DNA from: Hyalangium versicolor
Lineage (GTDB): Bacteria; Myxococcota; Myxococcia; Myxococcales; Myxococcaceae
Direction: 5' to 3'
Assembly: GCF_020103695.1 (NCBI RefSeq)
Contig: NZ_JAHXBF010000012.1
Coordinates: 124,001 to 188,000, forward strand
Length of the DNA stretch: 64,000 nt
The stretch's first letter is position 1. The number at the start of each line of letters is the position of its first letter. This document shows positions 40,301 to 48,305 of this stretch, piece by piece. The notes beneath the pieces were generated by a model that saw nothing but the letters and a program-made list of their open reading frames with translations, was not told the origin of the DNA and ran no database searches. Both the position numbers and the translations under genes were made by a program.

Positions 40301-40547
40301 ACACACCCGGCGGCAGCTGGGGAATACGGTACTGGCCACTCTTGTCCGTTACGACCGTTTGCTCACCCAGCAGGTTGGGCGAGGTAGCGGTGACGACCAC
40401 GTTCTCAATCGGCGCCTTGTTCGCGGATGGGTCGGCATTGACGACCGTACCGATGATGACGCTGGACTGAGCCATGGCCGCTGACCCGAACAGCAGGCCT
40501 GCAACCAACACAACTCCGGTGTCCCGGAGCACACGGGTTAACCTCAT
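37347..40547 (-). CDS. TonB-dependent outer-membrane receptor, Oar-like
   Basis: Outer-membrane beta-barrel of 1066 residues. The signal ends SAAMAQ. Residues about 30-115 form a carboxypeptidase-regulatory-like domain (GTVVNADPS, GQYRIPQLPPGVFTLRFES). A plug domain follows (about 120-240) with GYVVDGISTGDPAYGVN and EYGRATGGVITAVTRSG, typical of Oar-like proteins of myxobacteria and related bacteria. The barrel ends in RLGLRYSF with a final aromatic, as BAM substrates do. The ATG at 40547 has GGAGGGG upstream. It is divergent from tonB and leads the following lipoprotein gene. The substrate is not clear; large oligosaccharides or peptides are usual for this size. Confidence 0.9.
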   Translation of the reverse strand: MRLTRVLRDTGVVLVAGLLFGSAAMAQSSVIIGTVVNADPSANKAPIENVVVTATSPNLLGEQTVVTDKSGQYRIPQLPPGVFTLRFESEGFKPFARSDIQLRLNRTIRVNVELLPEAFTEVIEVAGTPPTIDVGSTATGVNVDQDFIRRIAVNRPGGKGGAARSFESLAELAPGAQNDTYGVSINGATSPENGYVVDGISTGDPAYGVNASPLSVEFVQDVNVITGGYLPEYGRATGGVITAVTRSGSNEFHGTVFGNFTPGAFEGNRAQVISQGSVVSGKNALKNLGDFGATLGGPILKDRLWFFAGVAPSFTRYEHTRAFNAFVVENHKRVTNDRGFLETVPIKDSEQTYFADAQSLQYMGKLTYLVNDDHNLSVSVLGTPSTTGGLGRLTIDPQTGGILARMPSSPAFYTSLTEKSNTTSIGGKYSGSFMDKKLLADVNVGYFHQVASSLPADGSELGSTTGLAGTYRVRYILPASMTNYENVPDAENNCGPAADPDTLLRCRVTTYDLGGPGYISDSTLNRYQANAKLTYLLNLAGQHVFKGGVDVEFLQYDQAKAYTGGNFLQQTDISGLVYNGSPLPDGTYGFIDARRYGYQSSPDSITPELVQSAKTKGSTIGGFLQDSWSIANRVTLNLGLRYDVQRLYGASGDLALVLGNQWSPRIGAIVDPLGNGHMKLFANAARYYEQVPLDMADRSFPGERRFYGYRVAGDGTNGCNPRLAPSESGCEDPRYVAQLPSEELSANRLYSGGKTDSVPVDPDIAPQGSDELVVGGEYELLANMRFGASYTYRTMTNVIEDMSRDDGNTYFIGNPGRGFAKDFPEAQRDYNAVTLYLNRTFADGWLAQASYTWSRLYGNYPGLFRPETAQLDPNITSDFDLIELLENRTGLLPGDQTHSVKLFGAKEFAFSNALSGSLGLSYRGNSGRPINYLGAHPTYLANEVFVLPRGSGGRTPWVNNIDSNIGVNYRVTKDNVVSFTLDVFNLFNFQTVTSVDETYTSQNVFPLKGGKPSDLQVPEGANLPVARNRATGGFLVNNSTDTNPNFKQPTQYQSPRQVRLGLRYSF

Positions 40548-40593
40548 GCCGAACCCCTCCAAGGTGGGCGGATGCAACCAAAAATGGCCCCGG

Positions 40594-40621
40594 AAAATAT
40601 CTGAGGTCAGTAAGTTGTCAA
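40594..40621 (-). promoter_or_regulatory. Candidate promoter of the TonB-dependent receptor operon
   Basis: On the minus strand a perfect TTGACA, then 16 nt, then TATTTT. It is one of the best housekeeping-type promoters in the window and lies about 45 nt upstream of the receptor ATG. Confidence 0.65.
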
Positions 40622-40692
40622 TAGATGGTTGCTTTTTGGTGACCAGTGGGGCATTGCGCCGTTTCGTCCGTCATCCCCCGGACGACCCCAGC

Positions 40693-40720
40693 TTGAACGC
40701 ACATCGCTTTTCTGTATTGT
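40693..40720 (+). promoter_or_regulatory. Candidate promoter of the tonB-exbB-exbD operon
   Basis: TTGAAC (40693-40698), 16 nt, then TATTGT (40715-40720). The element lies about 60 nt upstream of the tonB ATG and back to back with the receptor promoter, so receptor and energiser may be co-regulated. Confidence 0.5.
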
Positions 40721-40782
40721 GGCTCGCCTTCTGATCGGCGGGGCTGAATGGGTCGCCCACTGGTGTTGAGGAGTTATCGCGC

Positions 40783-41511
40783 ATGTTTGACTCTGTCCTT
40801 GACCGCGGAGCGGTGCCCAAGGCCCGGTTCGGTACTGGCGCCGTGGTCTCCGTGATCCTGCACGTCGGACTCCTTGGGTTGGCGCTGTGGATCTCCATGC
40901 GCCCACCCCCTATGGAGGAAAAGGAGGTGGAGGTCACCTTCAAGGCCGCCATGGCGCCGCCTCCCCCTCCCCCGCCGCCTCCTCCGCCTCCGGCCAAGCC
41001 CAAGACCGAGAAGCCCAAGCCGAAGAAGCCGGACGCGATGATCCCGCCGAAGGAGATCCCGCAGACCAAGCCTCCTGAGAAGGAGCCCGAGCCGGAGCCC
41101 GAGCCTTCCGAGCAGGAAGTCGAGAGCGACGAGGGTGGCGTCGAGGGCGGCGTGGTCGGCGGTGTGGTGGGCGGAGTGCTCGGTGGAGTGCTCGGTGGCC
41201 AGGTGGGCAGCACCGGTACGGACGTGCTCCCGTTCGGCGCGGGAATGACGCGCCCGGAGAAAACGTCTGGTCCCATTCCCCAGTACACGCGCGAGGCGCT
41301 CGAGGCGCACGTCCAGGGCCTGATGATCGTCAAGTGCGTCATCACCACCGAGGGCAAGGTGGAGAAGTGCCGCATCATCAAGCCGCTGCCCCACATGGAA
41401 CAGGCCGTGCTGGACGCGCTGTACGCGGCACGCTACAAGCCGGTCACCTTCCAGGGCCGGGCGGTCCAGGTGGACTACACGTTCAACATCAAGCTGACCC
41501 TTCCGCGCTGA
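40783..41511 (+). CDS. tonB: Energy transducer TonB
   Basis: Links proton-motive force at ExbB/ExbD to outer-membrane receptors. The protein is 242 residues. One membrane span near the N-terminus (about 20-38, VVSVILHVGLLGLALWI) is followed by 12 consecutive prolines, Lys/Pro and Glu/Pro stretches, and a Gly/Val repeat (GGVVGGVVGGVLGGVLGG, about 123-142). The C-terminal TonB domain has PQYTREALEAHVQGLMIVKC and ARYKPVTFQGRAVQVDYTF. The periplasmic spacer with the Gly repeat is unusual outside myxobacteria. exbB follows after 74 nt. Confidence 0.93.
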   Translation: MFDSVLDRGAVPKARFGTGAVVSVILHVGLLGLALWISMRPPPMEEKEVEVTFKAAMAPPPPPPPPPPPPAKPKTEKPKPKKPDAMIPPKEIPQTKPPEKEPEPEPEPSEQEVESDEGGVEGGVVGGVVGGVLGGVLGGQVGSTGTDVLPFGAGMTRPEKTSGPIPQYTREALEAHVQGLMIVKCVITTEGKVEKCRIIKPLPHMEQAVLDALYAARYKPVTFQGRAVQVDYTFNIKLTLPR

Positions 41512-41585
41512 TCGACGGTCGCTTCCTCGCCTTACCTTGAATAGCTGTTACCCCCCCGCGCTCGTGGAGGAGCGCTCATACCGCC

Positions 41586-42275
41586 ATGCACTTCTCGCTG
41601 ATTGAAATCTGGAACGCCACGGGCACCTTCGCCCGCATCATCATCTTCACCCTAGCGGCGATGTCGGTCGCCTCCCTGGTCGTCATGGCGGAGCGCATGG
41701 TGGTCTTCCGCAAGACGCGGGCGGACTCGCGCACCTTCGCGTCGAAGATGGGCGCCATCCTCGCCAAGGGCGATCTGAGCACGGCGGCCAACACGAACCT
41801 GGGCAAGGACGTGGGTCACCTGGGCCGGGTCATCAACTCGGGCCTGACGGCATACCGGATCAGCCCCAACAACAAGGAAGTGGCCGTGGAGTCGGTGGCC
41901 CGCGCGCTCGAGCGCCAGGCGCAGCGCGAGGTGCAGAGCATGAAGCGTGGCCTGGGCGTGCTGGCCACGGTGGGCTCGACGGCGCCGTTCGTCGGTCTGC
42001 TCGGCACGACGATGGGTATCATCAACGCCTTCCAGCTCATGGCCGAGTCCGGCTCGGGCGGTCTGGGCACCATCTCCGCCGGTATCGCCGAGGCGCTCAT
42101 CACCACGGCGTTCGGTCTGCTCGTGGCGATCCCCGCCGTGATGGCGTACAACTTCCTCCAGGGCTGGGTGGACGCGCGCTCGGTGGACATCTCCGAGTCC
42201 TCCAACGAGTTCCTGGACGTGGTGGCCCGTCAGCTGACCGGCGGCGCTTCGCACTCCCAGCAGCAGTCGGCCTGA
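41586..42275 (+). CDS. exbB: Biopolymer transport protein ExbB/TolQ/MotA family
   Basis: Proton-channel subunit of the TonB motor, 229 residues with three spans. The family part GLGVLATVGSTAPFVGLLGTTMGIINAF and later GIAEALITTAFGLLVAIPAVMAYNF are clear. It lies between tonB and two exbD genes. A hairpin between it and exbD may lower expression downstream. Confidence 0.95.
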   Translation: MHFSLIEIWNATGTFARIIIFTLAAMSVASLVVMAERMVVFRKTRADSRTFASKMGAILAKGDLSTAANTNLGKDVGHLGRVINSGLTAYRISPNNKEVAVESVARALERQAQREVQSMKRGLGVLATVGSTAPFVGLLGTTMGIINAFQLMAESGSGGLGTISAGIAEALITTAFGLLVAIPAVMAYNFLQGWVDARSVDISESSNEFLDVVARQLTGGASHSQQQSA

Positions 42276-42280
42276 AGCCA

Positions 42281-42310
42281 GCCGGGCGGCCCTCGTGGCC
42301 GCCTCCCGGC
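42281..42310 (+). terminator. Hairpin between exbB and exbD (possible attenuator)
   Basis: GCCGGG pairs with CCCGGC and GGCC with GGCC, around a CTCGT loop, immediately after the exbB stop. There is no T tract, so it may stabilise the upstream mRNA rather than end transcription. Confidence 0.45.
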
Positions 42311-42406
42311 CCGCCTGAGCATCCGAGGAGCCTTTCCGCGAAGGTTCCCGTGCGTGGCGGGCCGGTCTCCTCCTAGCCCCCGCTCAAAAAAGCCCCAGGT
42401 GCATCC

Positions 42407-42820
42407 ATGGGAATGGCAGCAGGCCCCAGCAAGGGGATCAAGAACGAGATCAACATCACTCCGCTGGTGGACGTGGTGCTGGTGCTCCTCATCATCTTCA
42501 TGGTGATCACGCCCATGCTTCAGCGTGGCAAGTCGGTCACGCTGCCCAAGGCGACGAACATCAGCAAGGAAAAGACCGAGACGGATCCGATGATCCTCTC
42601 CGTCACTCCGGACAAGAAGATGTTCCTGGAGAATGACGAGTACGACGCCGCCGGTCTGGAGAACAAGCTCCGCGAGGAGCTGGAGACCAACCCGGGCAAG
42701 CGCATCCTCCTCAAGGGTGACAGCTCCCTGCAGGTAGGGGACGTGCGCAGGGCGATGGAGATTGCCCGCAAGGCGAAGGCCAAGAGCATCGCCCTGGGCG
42801 TCGAGGAGCTGAAGGAATAG
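42407..42820 (+). CDS. exbD: Biopolymer transport protein ExbD (first copy)
   Basis: ExbD/TolR protein of 137 residues with one membrane span (PLVDVVLVLLIIFMVITP, about 22-40). The conserved Asp in the span (LVDVV) is present and forms the proton path with ExbB. The periplasmic domain follows. MGMA at the start leaves a second in-frame ATG at 42413. It is followed 2 nt later by a second exbD. Confidence 0.93.
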   Translation: MGMAAGPSKGIKNEINITPLVDVVLVLLIIFMVITPMLQRGKSVTLPKATNISKEKTETDPMILSVTPDKKMFLENDEYDAAGLENKLREELETNPGKRILLKGDSSLQVGDVRRAMEIARKAKAKSIALGVEELKE

Positions 42821-42822
42821 CC

Positions 42823-43332
42823 ATGTCCGGAATCAAGAAACGCCAGTGGGTCAAGCCGCAGACCCCTCCCAACTCGGACATCAACGTCACGCCGCTGGTG
42901 GACGTGGTGCTCGTGCTCCTCATCATCTTCATGGTGATCACGCCTCTGCTCGAGAAGGACATCGAGGTGAAGGTGCCTGACACCGAGGTGCAGCAGAACA
43001 ACGAGCCGCCTCCGGACGATCAGCTCGTGGTGCAGCTGGACGAGCAGGGCGGCATCAAGATCAACACCGAGGTGATGCCCTCCCAGGAGGAGTACGTCGC
43101 CCGGCTGACGAAGATGCTCGCCGCCAAGCAGAAGGACGACCGCATCGTCTTCTTCATGGCGAACGACAAGACGAACTACGGCAAGCTCATTGGCGCGCTG
43201 GACGGCGCCAAGGCGGCCGGGGCCAAGGTGCTAGGCATGGCGACCGAGGACCTGCCGCAGGGTGCCGTGGTGCCGGGGCAAGAGGGCGCTCCTCCCGCGC
43301 CTGACGCTCCTCCGGCTCCGCCCACTCCATAG
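42823..43332 (+). CDS. exbD: Biopolymer transport protein ExbD (second copy)
   Basis: A paralogue of the previous gene, 169 residues, with the same span (PLVDVVLVLLIIFMVITP) and Asp. It differs in a longer periplasmic domain and a Pro/Ala-rich tail (GAPPAPDAPPAPPTP). Two ExbD copies suggest a hetero-oligomeric motor or two roles. It starts 2 nt after the first copy. Confidence 0.93.
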   Translation: MSGIKKRQWVKPQTPPNSDINVTPLVDVVLVLLIIFMVITPLLEKDIEVKVPDTEVQQNNEPPPDDQLVVQLDEQGGIKINTEVMPSQEEYVARLTKMLAAKQKDDRIVFFMANDKTNYGKLIGALDGAKAAGAKVLGMATEDLPQGAVVPGQEGAPPAPDAPPAPPTP

Positions 43333-43380
43333 CGGGCGCCGTTCCCATCCAGGGGCTCGTCGGATACATTGCGCCACCTC

Positions 43381-44004
43381 ATGGCCGACGAGCTCCTGGT
43401 TTTCGAACAGACGATCGAAGCGCTGTTCGTGCGCGCGCTCGGTGGACGCCTGACGCCTGAGTGCCGGGCGCGGCTGCGTGAGGCCGGGCTGGATGTCGAT
43501 CAGAAGATCAAGCCGGCGTACTCCTTCCAGTCCTGGATGAAGTTCATCCGCATCGCGGCGGAGGAGCTGTTCCCAGGCGAGCCCCTGCCCCGCTCCACCT
43601 TCAAGCTCGGCGAGCTCTATGTCGATGGCTTCCGGCAGACGATGCTGGGGCGAGCGGTGATGGGGCTGCTGCGCGTGCTGGGCCCGCGCCGGACCATCTC
43701 CCGGGCGACGCAGAACTTCCGGGCGGGCAACAACTACACGGAGACACGCATCACGGAGCTGGGCCCCACCCAGTTCGACGTGTGGATGAACGAGGTGGGC
43801 GACGTCCCCGAGTTCACCGCCGGCATCATCCAGGCGGGTGTGGCCATGTCCGGCGCCAGGGAGCTGCGAGTCGAGTCGCACGGCTACGACGGCCATGCCT
43901 GCACCTACCGCATCACCTGGAAGGAAGCCTCTACCTCCGCAGGCGCGGAAGGTGGCGTGGACTCCAAGCCGTCGCGGCGCTCCGGGCCCAGCAAATCCCT
44001 GTAG
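43381..44004 (+). CDS. DUF2378 (TIGR02265) protein restricted to myxobacteria
   Basis: Protein of 207 residues matching the Myxococcales-only DUF2378/TIGR02265 family: MADELLVFEQTIEALFVRAL, then ELYVDGFRQTMLGRAV and a late cysteine-less beta region. The family has many paralogues in each myxobacterial genome and no known role. The ATG at 43381 is the family start; an upstream non-ATG start at 43369 is less likely. It lies 48 nt after the second exbD, so it may be read with the TonB operon. Confidence 0.85.
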   Translation: MADELLVFEQTIEALFVRALGGRLTPECRARLREAGLDVDQKIKPAYSFQSWMKFIRIAAEELFPGEPLPRSTFKLGELYVDGFRQTMLGRAVMGLLRVLGPRRTISRATQNFRAGNNYTETRITELGPTQFDVWMNEVGDVPEFTAGIIQAGVAMSGARELRVESHGYDGHACTYRITWKEASTSAGAEGGVDSKPSRRSGPSKSL

Positions 44005-44157
44005 ACGCGGCGCCGCGCGAGGCGCTCTCCGTCCACCTCAGTCTCGCTTCGTGGACGCACCATCCCGTTCCTAGGACGGTCGAGCGGTGCGCTCCCCTCT
44101 GAGACTACCTGGTACAGCTGTTGCTACTGCTCTGGGCACACAACCCGGAGGGTGGGA

Positions 44158-45780
44158 ATGCTGGCGAGGGTGCGCTCGGGCGCATTGATGGGGATCGACG
44201 CGGTGGTGGTGGAGTGCGAGGTGGATATGGCGCTCGGCCTGCCCTACTTCAACGTCGTAGGGCTGCCGGATGGAGCGGTGCGCGAGTCGAAGGTGCGCGT
44301 CATCTCGGCGCTGAAGAACACAGGTTTCGAGCTGCCGCAGAAGCGCATCACGGTGAATCTGGCGCCCGCGGACATTCGCAAGGAGGGCGCGGCCTTCGAG
44401 CTGCCCATCGCGCTGGGCGTGCTGGCGGCGGCCCGGTTGATGGAGGAGGAGCCCCTGGGGCACTACCTCTTCGGCGGAGAGCTGTCGCTGGATGGGTGGA
44501 TCAAGCCCGTCAAGGGCGTGCTTCCACTGGCGGTGGCGGCGAAGAAAGGGGGCTTCCAGGGGGTGATGGTCCCCACGGCGAACGCGGCCGAGGCCGCGCT
44601 GGTGGATGGCATCCAGGTGTTCCCCGTGAACCACCTGCGCGATGCTGTCGAGCACCTCACGGGCGTCCGGATCCTGTCCCCGTACGTGCGTTCGGGCAGC
44701 GCGACTGCGGCGGCGAAAGGCCCTCCCCCGCTGGACATGGCGGATGTCCGGGGACAGCCCGAGATCAAGATGGCGCTGGAGCTGGCGGCTGCCGGTGGCC
44801 ACAACGTTCTCATGTGTGGGCCTCCGGGCTCGGGCAAGACGATGCTCGCCCGGCGGCTGCCCGGCATCCTGCCCGCGATGACGTTCTCCGAGGCGCTGGA
44901 GGTGACGAAGATCTACTCCGTGCTCGGATTGCTGGGAGATGACCAGGCGCTGATGCGAGAGCGCCCCTTCCGGTCACCGCACCACACCATCTCGGATGCG
45001 GGCCTCGTGGGGGGTGGGCCCATGGCGCGACCTGGGGAGCTCTCCATGGCGCACCATGGCGTGTTGTTCCTCGATGAGCTGCCGGAGTTCCGCAAGAACG
45101 TCATGGAGGTGCTGCGCCAGCCGCTGGAGGAAGGCCTCATCCACCTGGCTCGGGCGAGCCAGAACGTCACCTATCCGAGCCAGGTGATGCTGGTGGCGGC
45201 GATGAACCCGTGCCCCTGCGGTTACTTCAACGTGCCGGGCCGTGCGTGCCAATGCCTCGAGCACCGGATCTTCGAGTATCACGCGCGGGTGAGCGGTCCC
45301 ATGCTGGACCGGATCGACATCACGCTGCAGACCCGGCCCGTGGAGTACCGGCACATCGCCCAGCGCGAGAACGTCGAGCCTCCGAGTTCGTACTACCGCG
45401 AGCGGGTGGAGGCCGCACGCGAGCGCCAACGGGCCCGGTTCCGAGACGAGCCAGGAGTGCACTGCAATGCCCAGATGCCGCCGCGGCTCATCCGCGAGCA
45501 CTGCGCGCTGGGCTCCGCAGCCATGGGCAAGTTGGAGAGAGCCGTGGTCCAGCATGGGCTGTCCGCCCGAGCGCACGATCGCATCCTCAAGCTCGCGCTG
45601 ACGCGCGCGGACCTGGAGGGGCACGCACGCATCAAGGATGCGGACCTCGCGATCGCCATCGACTGCCGCATCATGGACCGCCGGGGCTGGCTCCATGCCA
45701 ACACCCATGGCGCAAAGCCGGATTACTTCACCCGGCTGGCGCATCCCAACGGTCACTCCGATCACCCCGAAGAGCCGTGA
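44158..45780 (+). CDS. comM: Mg-chelatase-like AAA ATPase, ComM/YifB family
   Basis: Hexameric AAA+ helicase that promotes branch migration of recombining DNA during transformation in several bacteria. The protein is 540 residues. An N-terminal LonC-like domain (VEVDMALGLPYFNVVGLPDG, in part) is followed by Walker A CGPPGSGKTMLARRLPGILP and Walker B GVLFLDELPEF. The zinc-like cysteines CPCGY and CQC are also family-typical. The ATG at 44158 follows GGAGGG; a GTG at 44152 is in frame. It is convergent with ndh, with 18 nt between the stops. Confidence 0.94.
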   Translation: MLARVRSGALMGIDAVVVECEVDMALGLPYFNVVGLPDGAVRESKVRVISALKNTGFELPQKRITVNLAPADIRKEGAAFELPIALGVLAAARLMEEEPLGHYLFGGELSLDGWIKPVKGVLPLAVAAKKGGFQGVMVPTANAAEAALVDGIQVFPVNHLRDAVEHLTGVRILSPYVRSGSATAAAKGPPPLDMADVRGQPEIKMALELAAAGGHNVLMCGPPGSGKTMLARRLPGILPAMTFSEALEVTKIYSVLGLLGDDQALMRERPFRSPHHTISDAGLVGGGPMARPGELSMAHHGVLFLDELPEFRKNVMEVLRQPLEEGLIHLARASQNVTYPSQVMLVAAMNPCPCGYFNVPGRACQCLEHRIFEYHARVSGPMLDRIDITLQTRPVEYRHIAQRENVEPPSSYYRERVEAARERQRARFRDEPGVHCNAQMPPRLIREHCALGSAAMGKLERAVVQHGLSARAHDRILKLALTRADLEGHARIKDADLAIAIDCRIMDRRGWLHANTHGAKPDYFTRLAHPNGHSDHPEEP

Positions 45781-45798
45781 GTGGCTCCACATCCCATG

Positions 45799-47163
45799 TC
45801 AGGGACTCTCCGAGCGGACGGCGGGCTGCGGCTCGGTGGCCTTGTGCGGCTCTTCGAGGATTGCCCCCGCGGCGGGCAGCGCGCTCTTCCCCGAAGAGCG
45901 TCCCCGCAACGGGACTCCCCCCGTGATGATTCGAGCGGACCGCCGGAAGGCCACATACGAGTAGGCCCAGTTCACGAGCACGGCCACCTTGCTGCGGAAG
46001 CCGATGAGAAAAAGAATGTGGATGAACAGCCAGGCGAGCCAGGCGATGTAGCCCGACATGCGGAAGCGTTCGAGCGCGATGCCCACCGCCGAGCCTCGGC
46101 CAATCACGGAGAACATGCCTCGGTCCCAGTAGCTGAAGGGTTCCACCGGCTGGCCCTTGAGCTGGCGGAGGATGTTCTTCGCTGCGTGCTTGCCTTCCTG
46201 CATCGCCGCAGGCGCCACGCCCGGCACGGCCTGACCTTTCTCCTTGAAGAGCGCCAGATCTCCGATGACGAAGACATCCTTGCGGCCTGGAAGGTTGAGC
46301 TCGGGGGTCACCTCCACCCGGCCGGCCCGGTCCAACTGCACGCCCAGCGACTTCGCCACCGGAGAGGCCGCCACTCCAGCCGCCCAGATCTTCGTGTACG
46401 CGGGGATGTGCTCGTCCCCGATGTAGACCCCGGTCTCGTCGATCCGCGTGACACGGACTCCTGTTCGGACTTCCACTCCCAGTCGCTCCAACGAGCGACG
46501 CGCGTTGAGGGACAGATTCTCCGGGTAGGTGGGCAGCACATGGGCAGCCCCCTCCACCAACAGGATGCGCGCCTGACTGGGATCGATGTTCTGGAAATCC
46601 CGCACCAGGGCGTGGTGACTGATCTCCGAGAGCGCCCCGGCCATCTCCACCCCGGTGGCGCCTCCTCCGACGATGACGAAGGTCAGCAGTTCCCGGCGAC
46701 GGACCGGCTCCGGCTCGCGCTCGGCCAGCTCGAAGGCGAGCAACACCTGCCGCCGGATCTCCACCGCATCCTCGATCGTCTTCAACCCCGGCGCGTAACG
46801 GCCCCACTCGTCACGCCCGAAGTAGGAGTGCGTGGCGCCGGTTGCGACGATGAGGAAGTCGTACGTCAGCTCTCCGTCCGCGAGGAGTACCCGCTTGCCC
46901 TGCACGTCGATCCCCGTCGCCTCCGCGAGCAACACGGAGATGCCGTACCGGCCGAGGATGCCTCGCAGCGGCGAGGCGATGTCGCTCGGACTGAGCGTCG
47001 CGGTGGCCACCTGGTACAGCAGCGGTTGGAAGAGATGATGGTTGTGGCGATCCACGAGCGTCACGCGCACCGGCGCGCGCTTCAACCGCATCGCGGCATA
47101 GAGGCCACCGAAGCCTCCGCCAAGGATGACCACGTGGGGACGGGTGTCGGAGCTTGCAGTCAC
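45799..47163 (-). CDS. ndh: Type II NADH dehydrogenase (NDH-2)
   Basis: Single-subunit, non-proton-pumping NADH:quinone oxidoreductase at the inner membrane. The protein is 454 residues. The first Rossmann motif is VVILGGGFGGLYAA, the second TFVIVGGGATGVEMAGAL, and the FAD-site Asp is in DVFVIGDLALF. The quinone-site part AMQEGKHAAKNI is present. A C-terminal amphipathic and hydrophobic stretch (IAWLAWLFIHILFLIGF) would anchor it. A GTG at 47163 with AGGAAG nine bases upstream gives the usual start; an ATG at 47214 would add 17 residues. It is divergent from plsC. Confidence 0.9.
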   Translation of the reverse strand: MTASSDTRPHVVILGGGFGGLYAAMRLKRAPVRVTLVDRHNHHLFQPLLYQVATATLSPSDIASPLRGILGRYGISVLLAEATGIDVQGKRVLLADGELTYDFLIVATGATHSYFGRDEWGRYAPGLKTIEDAVEIRRQVLLAFELAEREPEPVRRRELLTFVIVGGGATGVEMAGALSEISHHALVRDFQNIDPSQARILLVEGAAHVLPTYPENLSLNARRSLERLGVEVRTGVRVTRIDETGVYIGDEHIPAYTKIWAAGVAASPVAKSLGVQLDRAGRVEVTPELNLPGRKDVFVIGDLALFKEKGQAVPGVAPAAMQEGKHAAKNILRQLKGQPVEPFSYWDRGMFSVIGRGSAVGIALERFRMSGYIAWLAWLFIHILFLIGFRSKVAVLVNWAYSYVAFRRSARIITGGVPLRGRSSGKSALPAAGAILEEPHKATEPQPAVRSESP

Positions 47164-47306
47164 AGGGGAGAACTTCCTGCCTCCCCAGGCAAAGTCAACG
47201 AAGTCCGTGCCCATCGCACAACTGTGGACGGTACAACCGCCCACAGCCCTTCCCTGGCGTGATAAGGGCTCCCCCAAAAAGGCGCCCAGCCCAGATTCTT
47301 CCGCCG

Positions 47307-48104
47307 ATGAAGATCCTTTATCCCCTCCTCAATGTGCTCCAGTTGCTCTTTCTGGCGGCCTGGGGCGCCTTCTGGATCACCCTGGCGGGGGTGATGATGC
47401 TGGTGACGCTCAACGGCAGTGTGCCGCTGATGATGGCCCGCCGCTTCTGGGCTCCCATGCACTGGCGCATCAATGGCTCGCGGATGTTCGTCGAGCCCCT
47501 GCCGGACCTCGACTGGAGCAAGCCCTACATCTTCCTGATGAACCACCAGTCGGCGATGGACATCCCCTGCGCGTTCGCGGCGCTGCCGGTGAACATCCGG
47601 TTCATCGCCAAGCACGTCCTCAAGCACGTGCCCTTCCTCGGCTGGTACATGGCGATGACGGGGATGATCTTCGTCAATCGCTCCAACCACCGGGAGGCGC
47701 TCCAGAGCCTGAAGCGCGCGGGCGAGCACATCCGCTCGGGCAAGTCGGTCCTCGCCTTCCCCGAGGGCACCCGCTCGCGCGACGGGCTCATCCATCCCTT
47801 CAAGAAGGGCACGTTCATGATCGCCATCGAGGCCCAGGTCCCCATCATCCCCGTCGCCATCGAGGGCTCGTTGCAGACCCTTCCCCAGGGCGGGATCTGG
47901 CTGCGCCGGCACGACATCCGCGTGAAGGTGGGTCAACCCATCGAGACGAAGGGGCTCACGAACGAGGACCGGGACGCGCTGATCCGTCGGGTACGCGACA
48001 CCGTCATCCAGCTCCACCAGGAAATCGGCGGCCAGGGGGGTGTCCCCGAATCCATCGCCGAGCGCGGCCGAGAGGGACGCTCGCCCTCCCCTTCCGTCGA
48101 CTGA
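47307..48104 (+). CDS. plsC: 1-acyl-sn-glycerol-3-phosphate acyltransferase
   Basis: Second acylation of phospholipid synthesis, forming phosphatidic acid. The protein is 265 residues with one N-terminal span. The catalytic NHQSAMD (HX4D) and substrate motif FPEGTRSRDG are present, with PVAIEGS near 185. The ATG at 47307 is preferred over the open frame upstream (shadow of the divergent promoter region). Confidence 0.92.
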   Translation: MKILYPLLNVLQLLFLAAWGAFWITLAGVMMLVTLNGSVPLMMARRFWAPMHWRINGSRMFVEPLPDLDWSKPYIFLMNHQSAMDIPCAFAALPVNIRFIAKHVLKHVPFLGWYMAMTGMIFVNRSNHREALQSLKRAGEHIRSGKSVLAFPEGTRSRDGLIHPFKKGTFMIAIEAQVPIIPVAIEGSLQTLPQGGIWLRRHDIRVKVGQPIETKGLTNEDRDALIRRVRDTVIQLHQEIGGQGGVPESIAERGREGRSPSPSVD

Positions 48105-48305
48105 ACGACGGAAGGACTGCACGAATGTCCAGCGACCAACCCCTCGTGCGTTACCTTGCCCTCCCCCTGCCTCGTGGAGCGACATAGGCGCACAGGGTCT
48201 GAATGAAACACCGGCCCCCCCGTCCTATTCATGAGTCGAGAGGGTGCGGCCCAAGCCTGCACCCGTATCTTTCAGGGGTTGGCGATGTCCAACGGAGGCA
48301 ATGTC

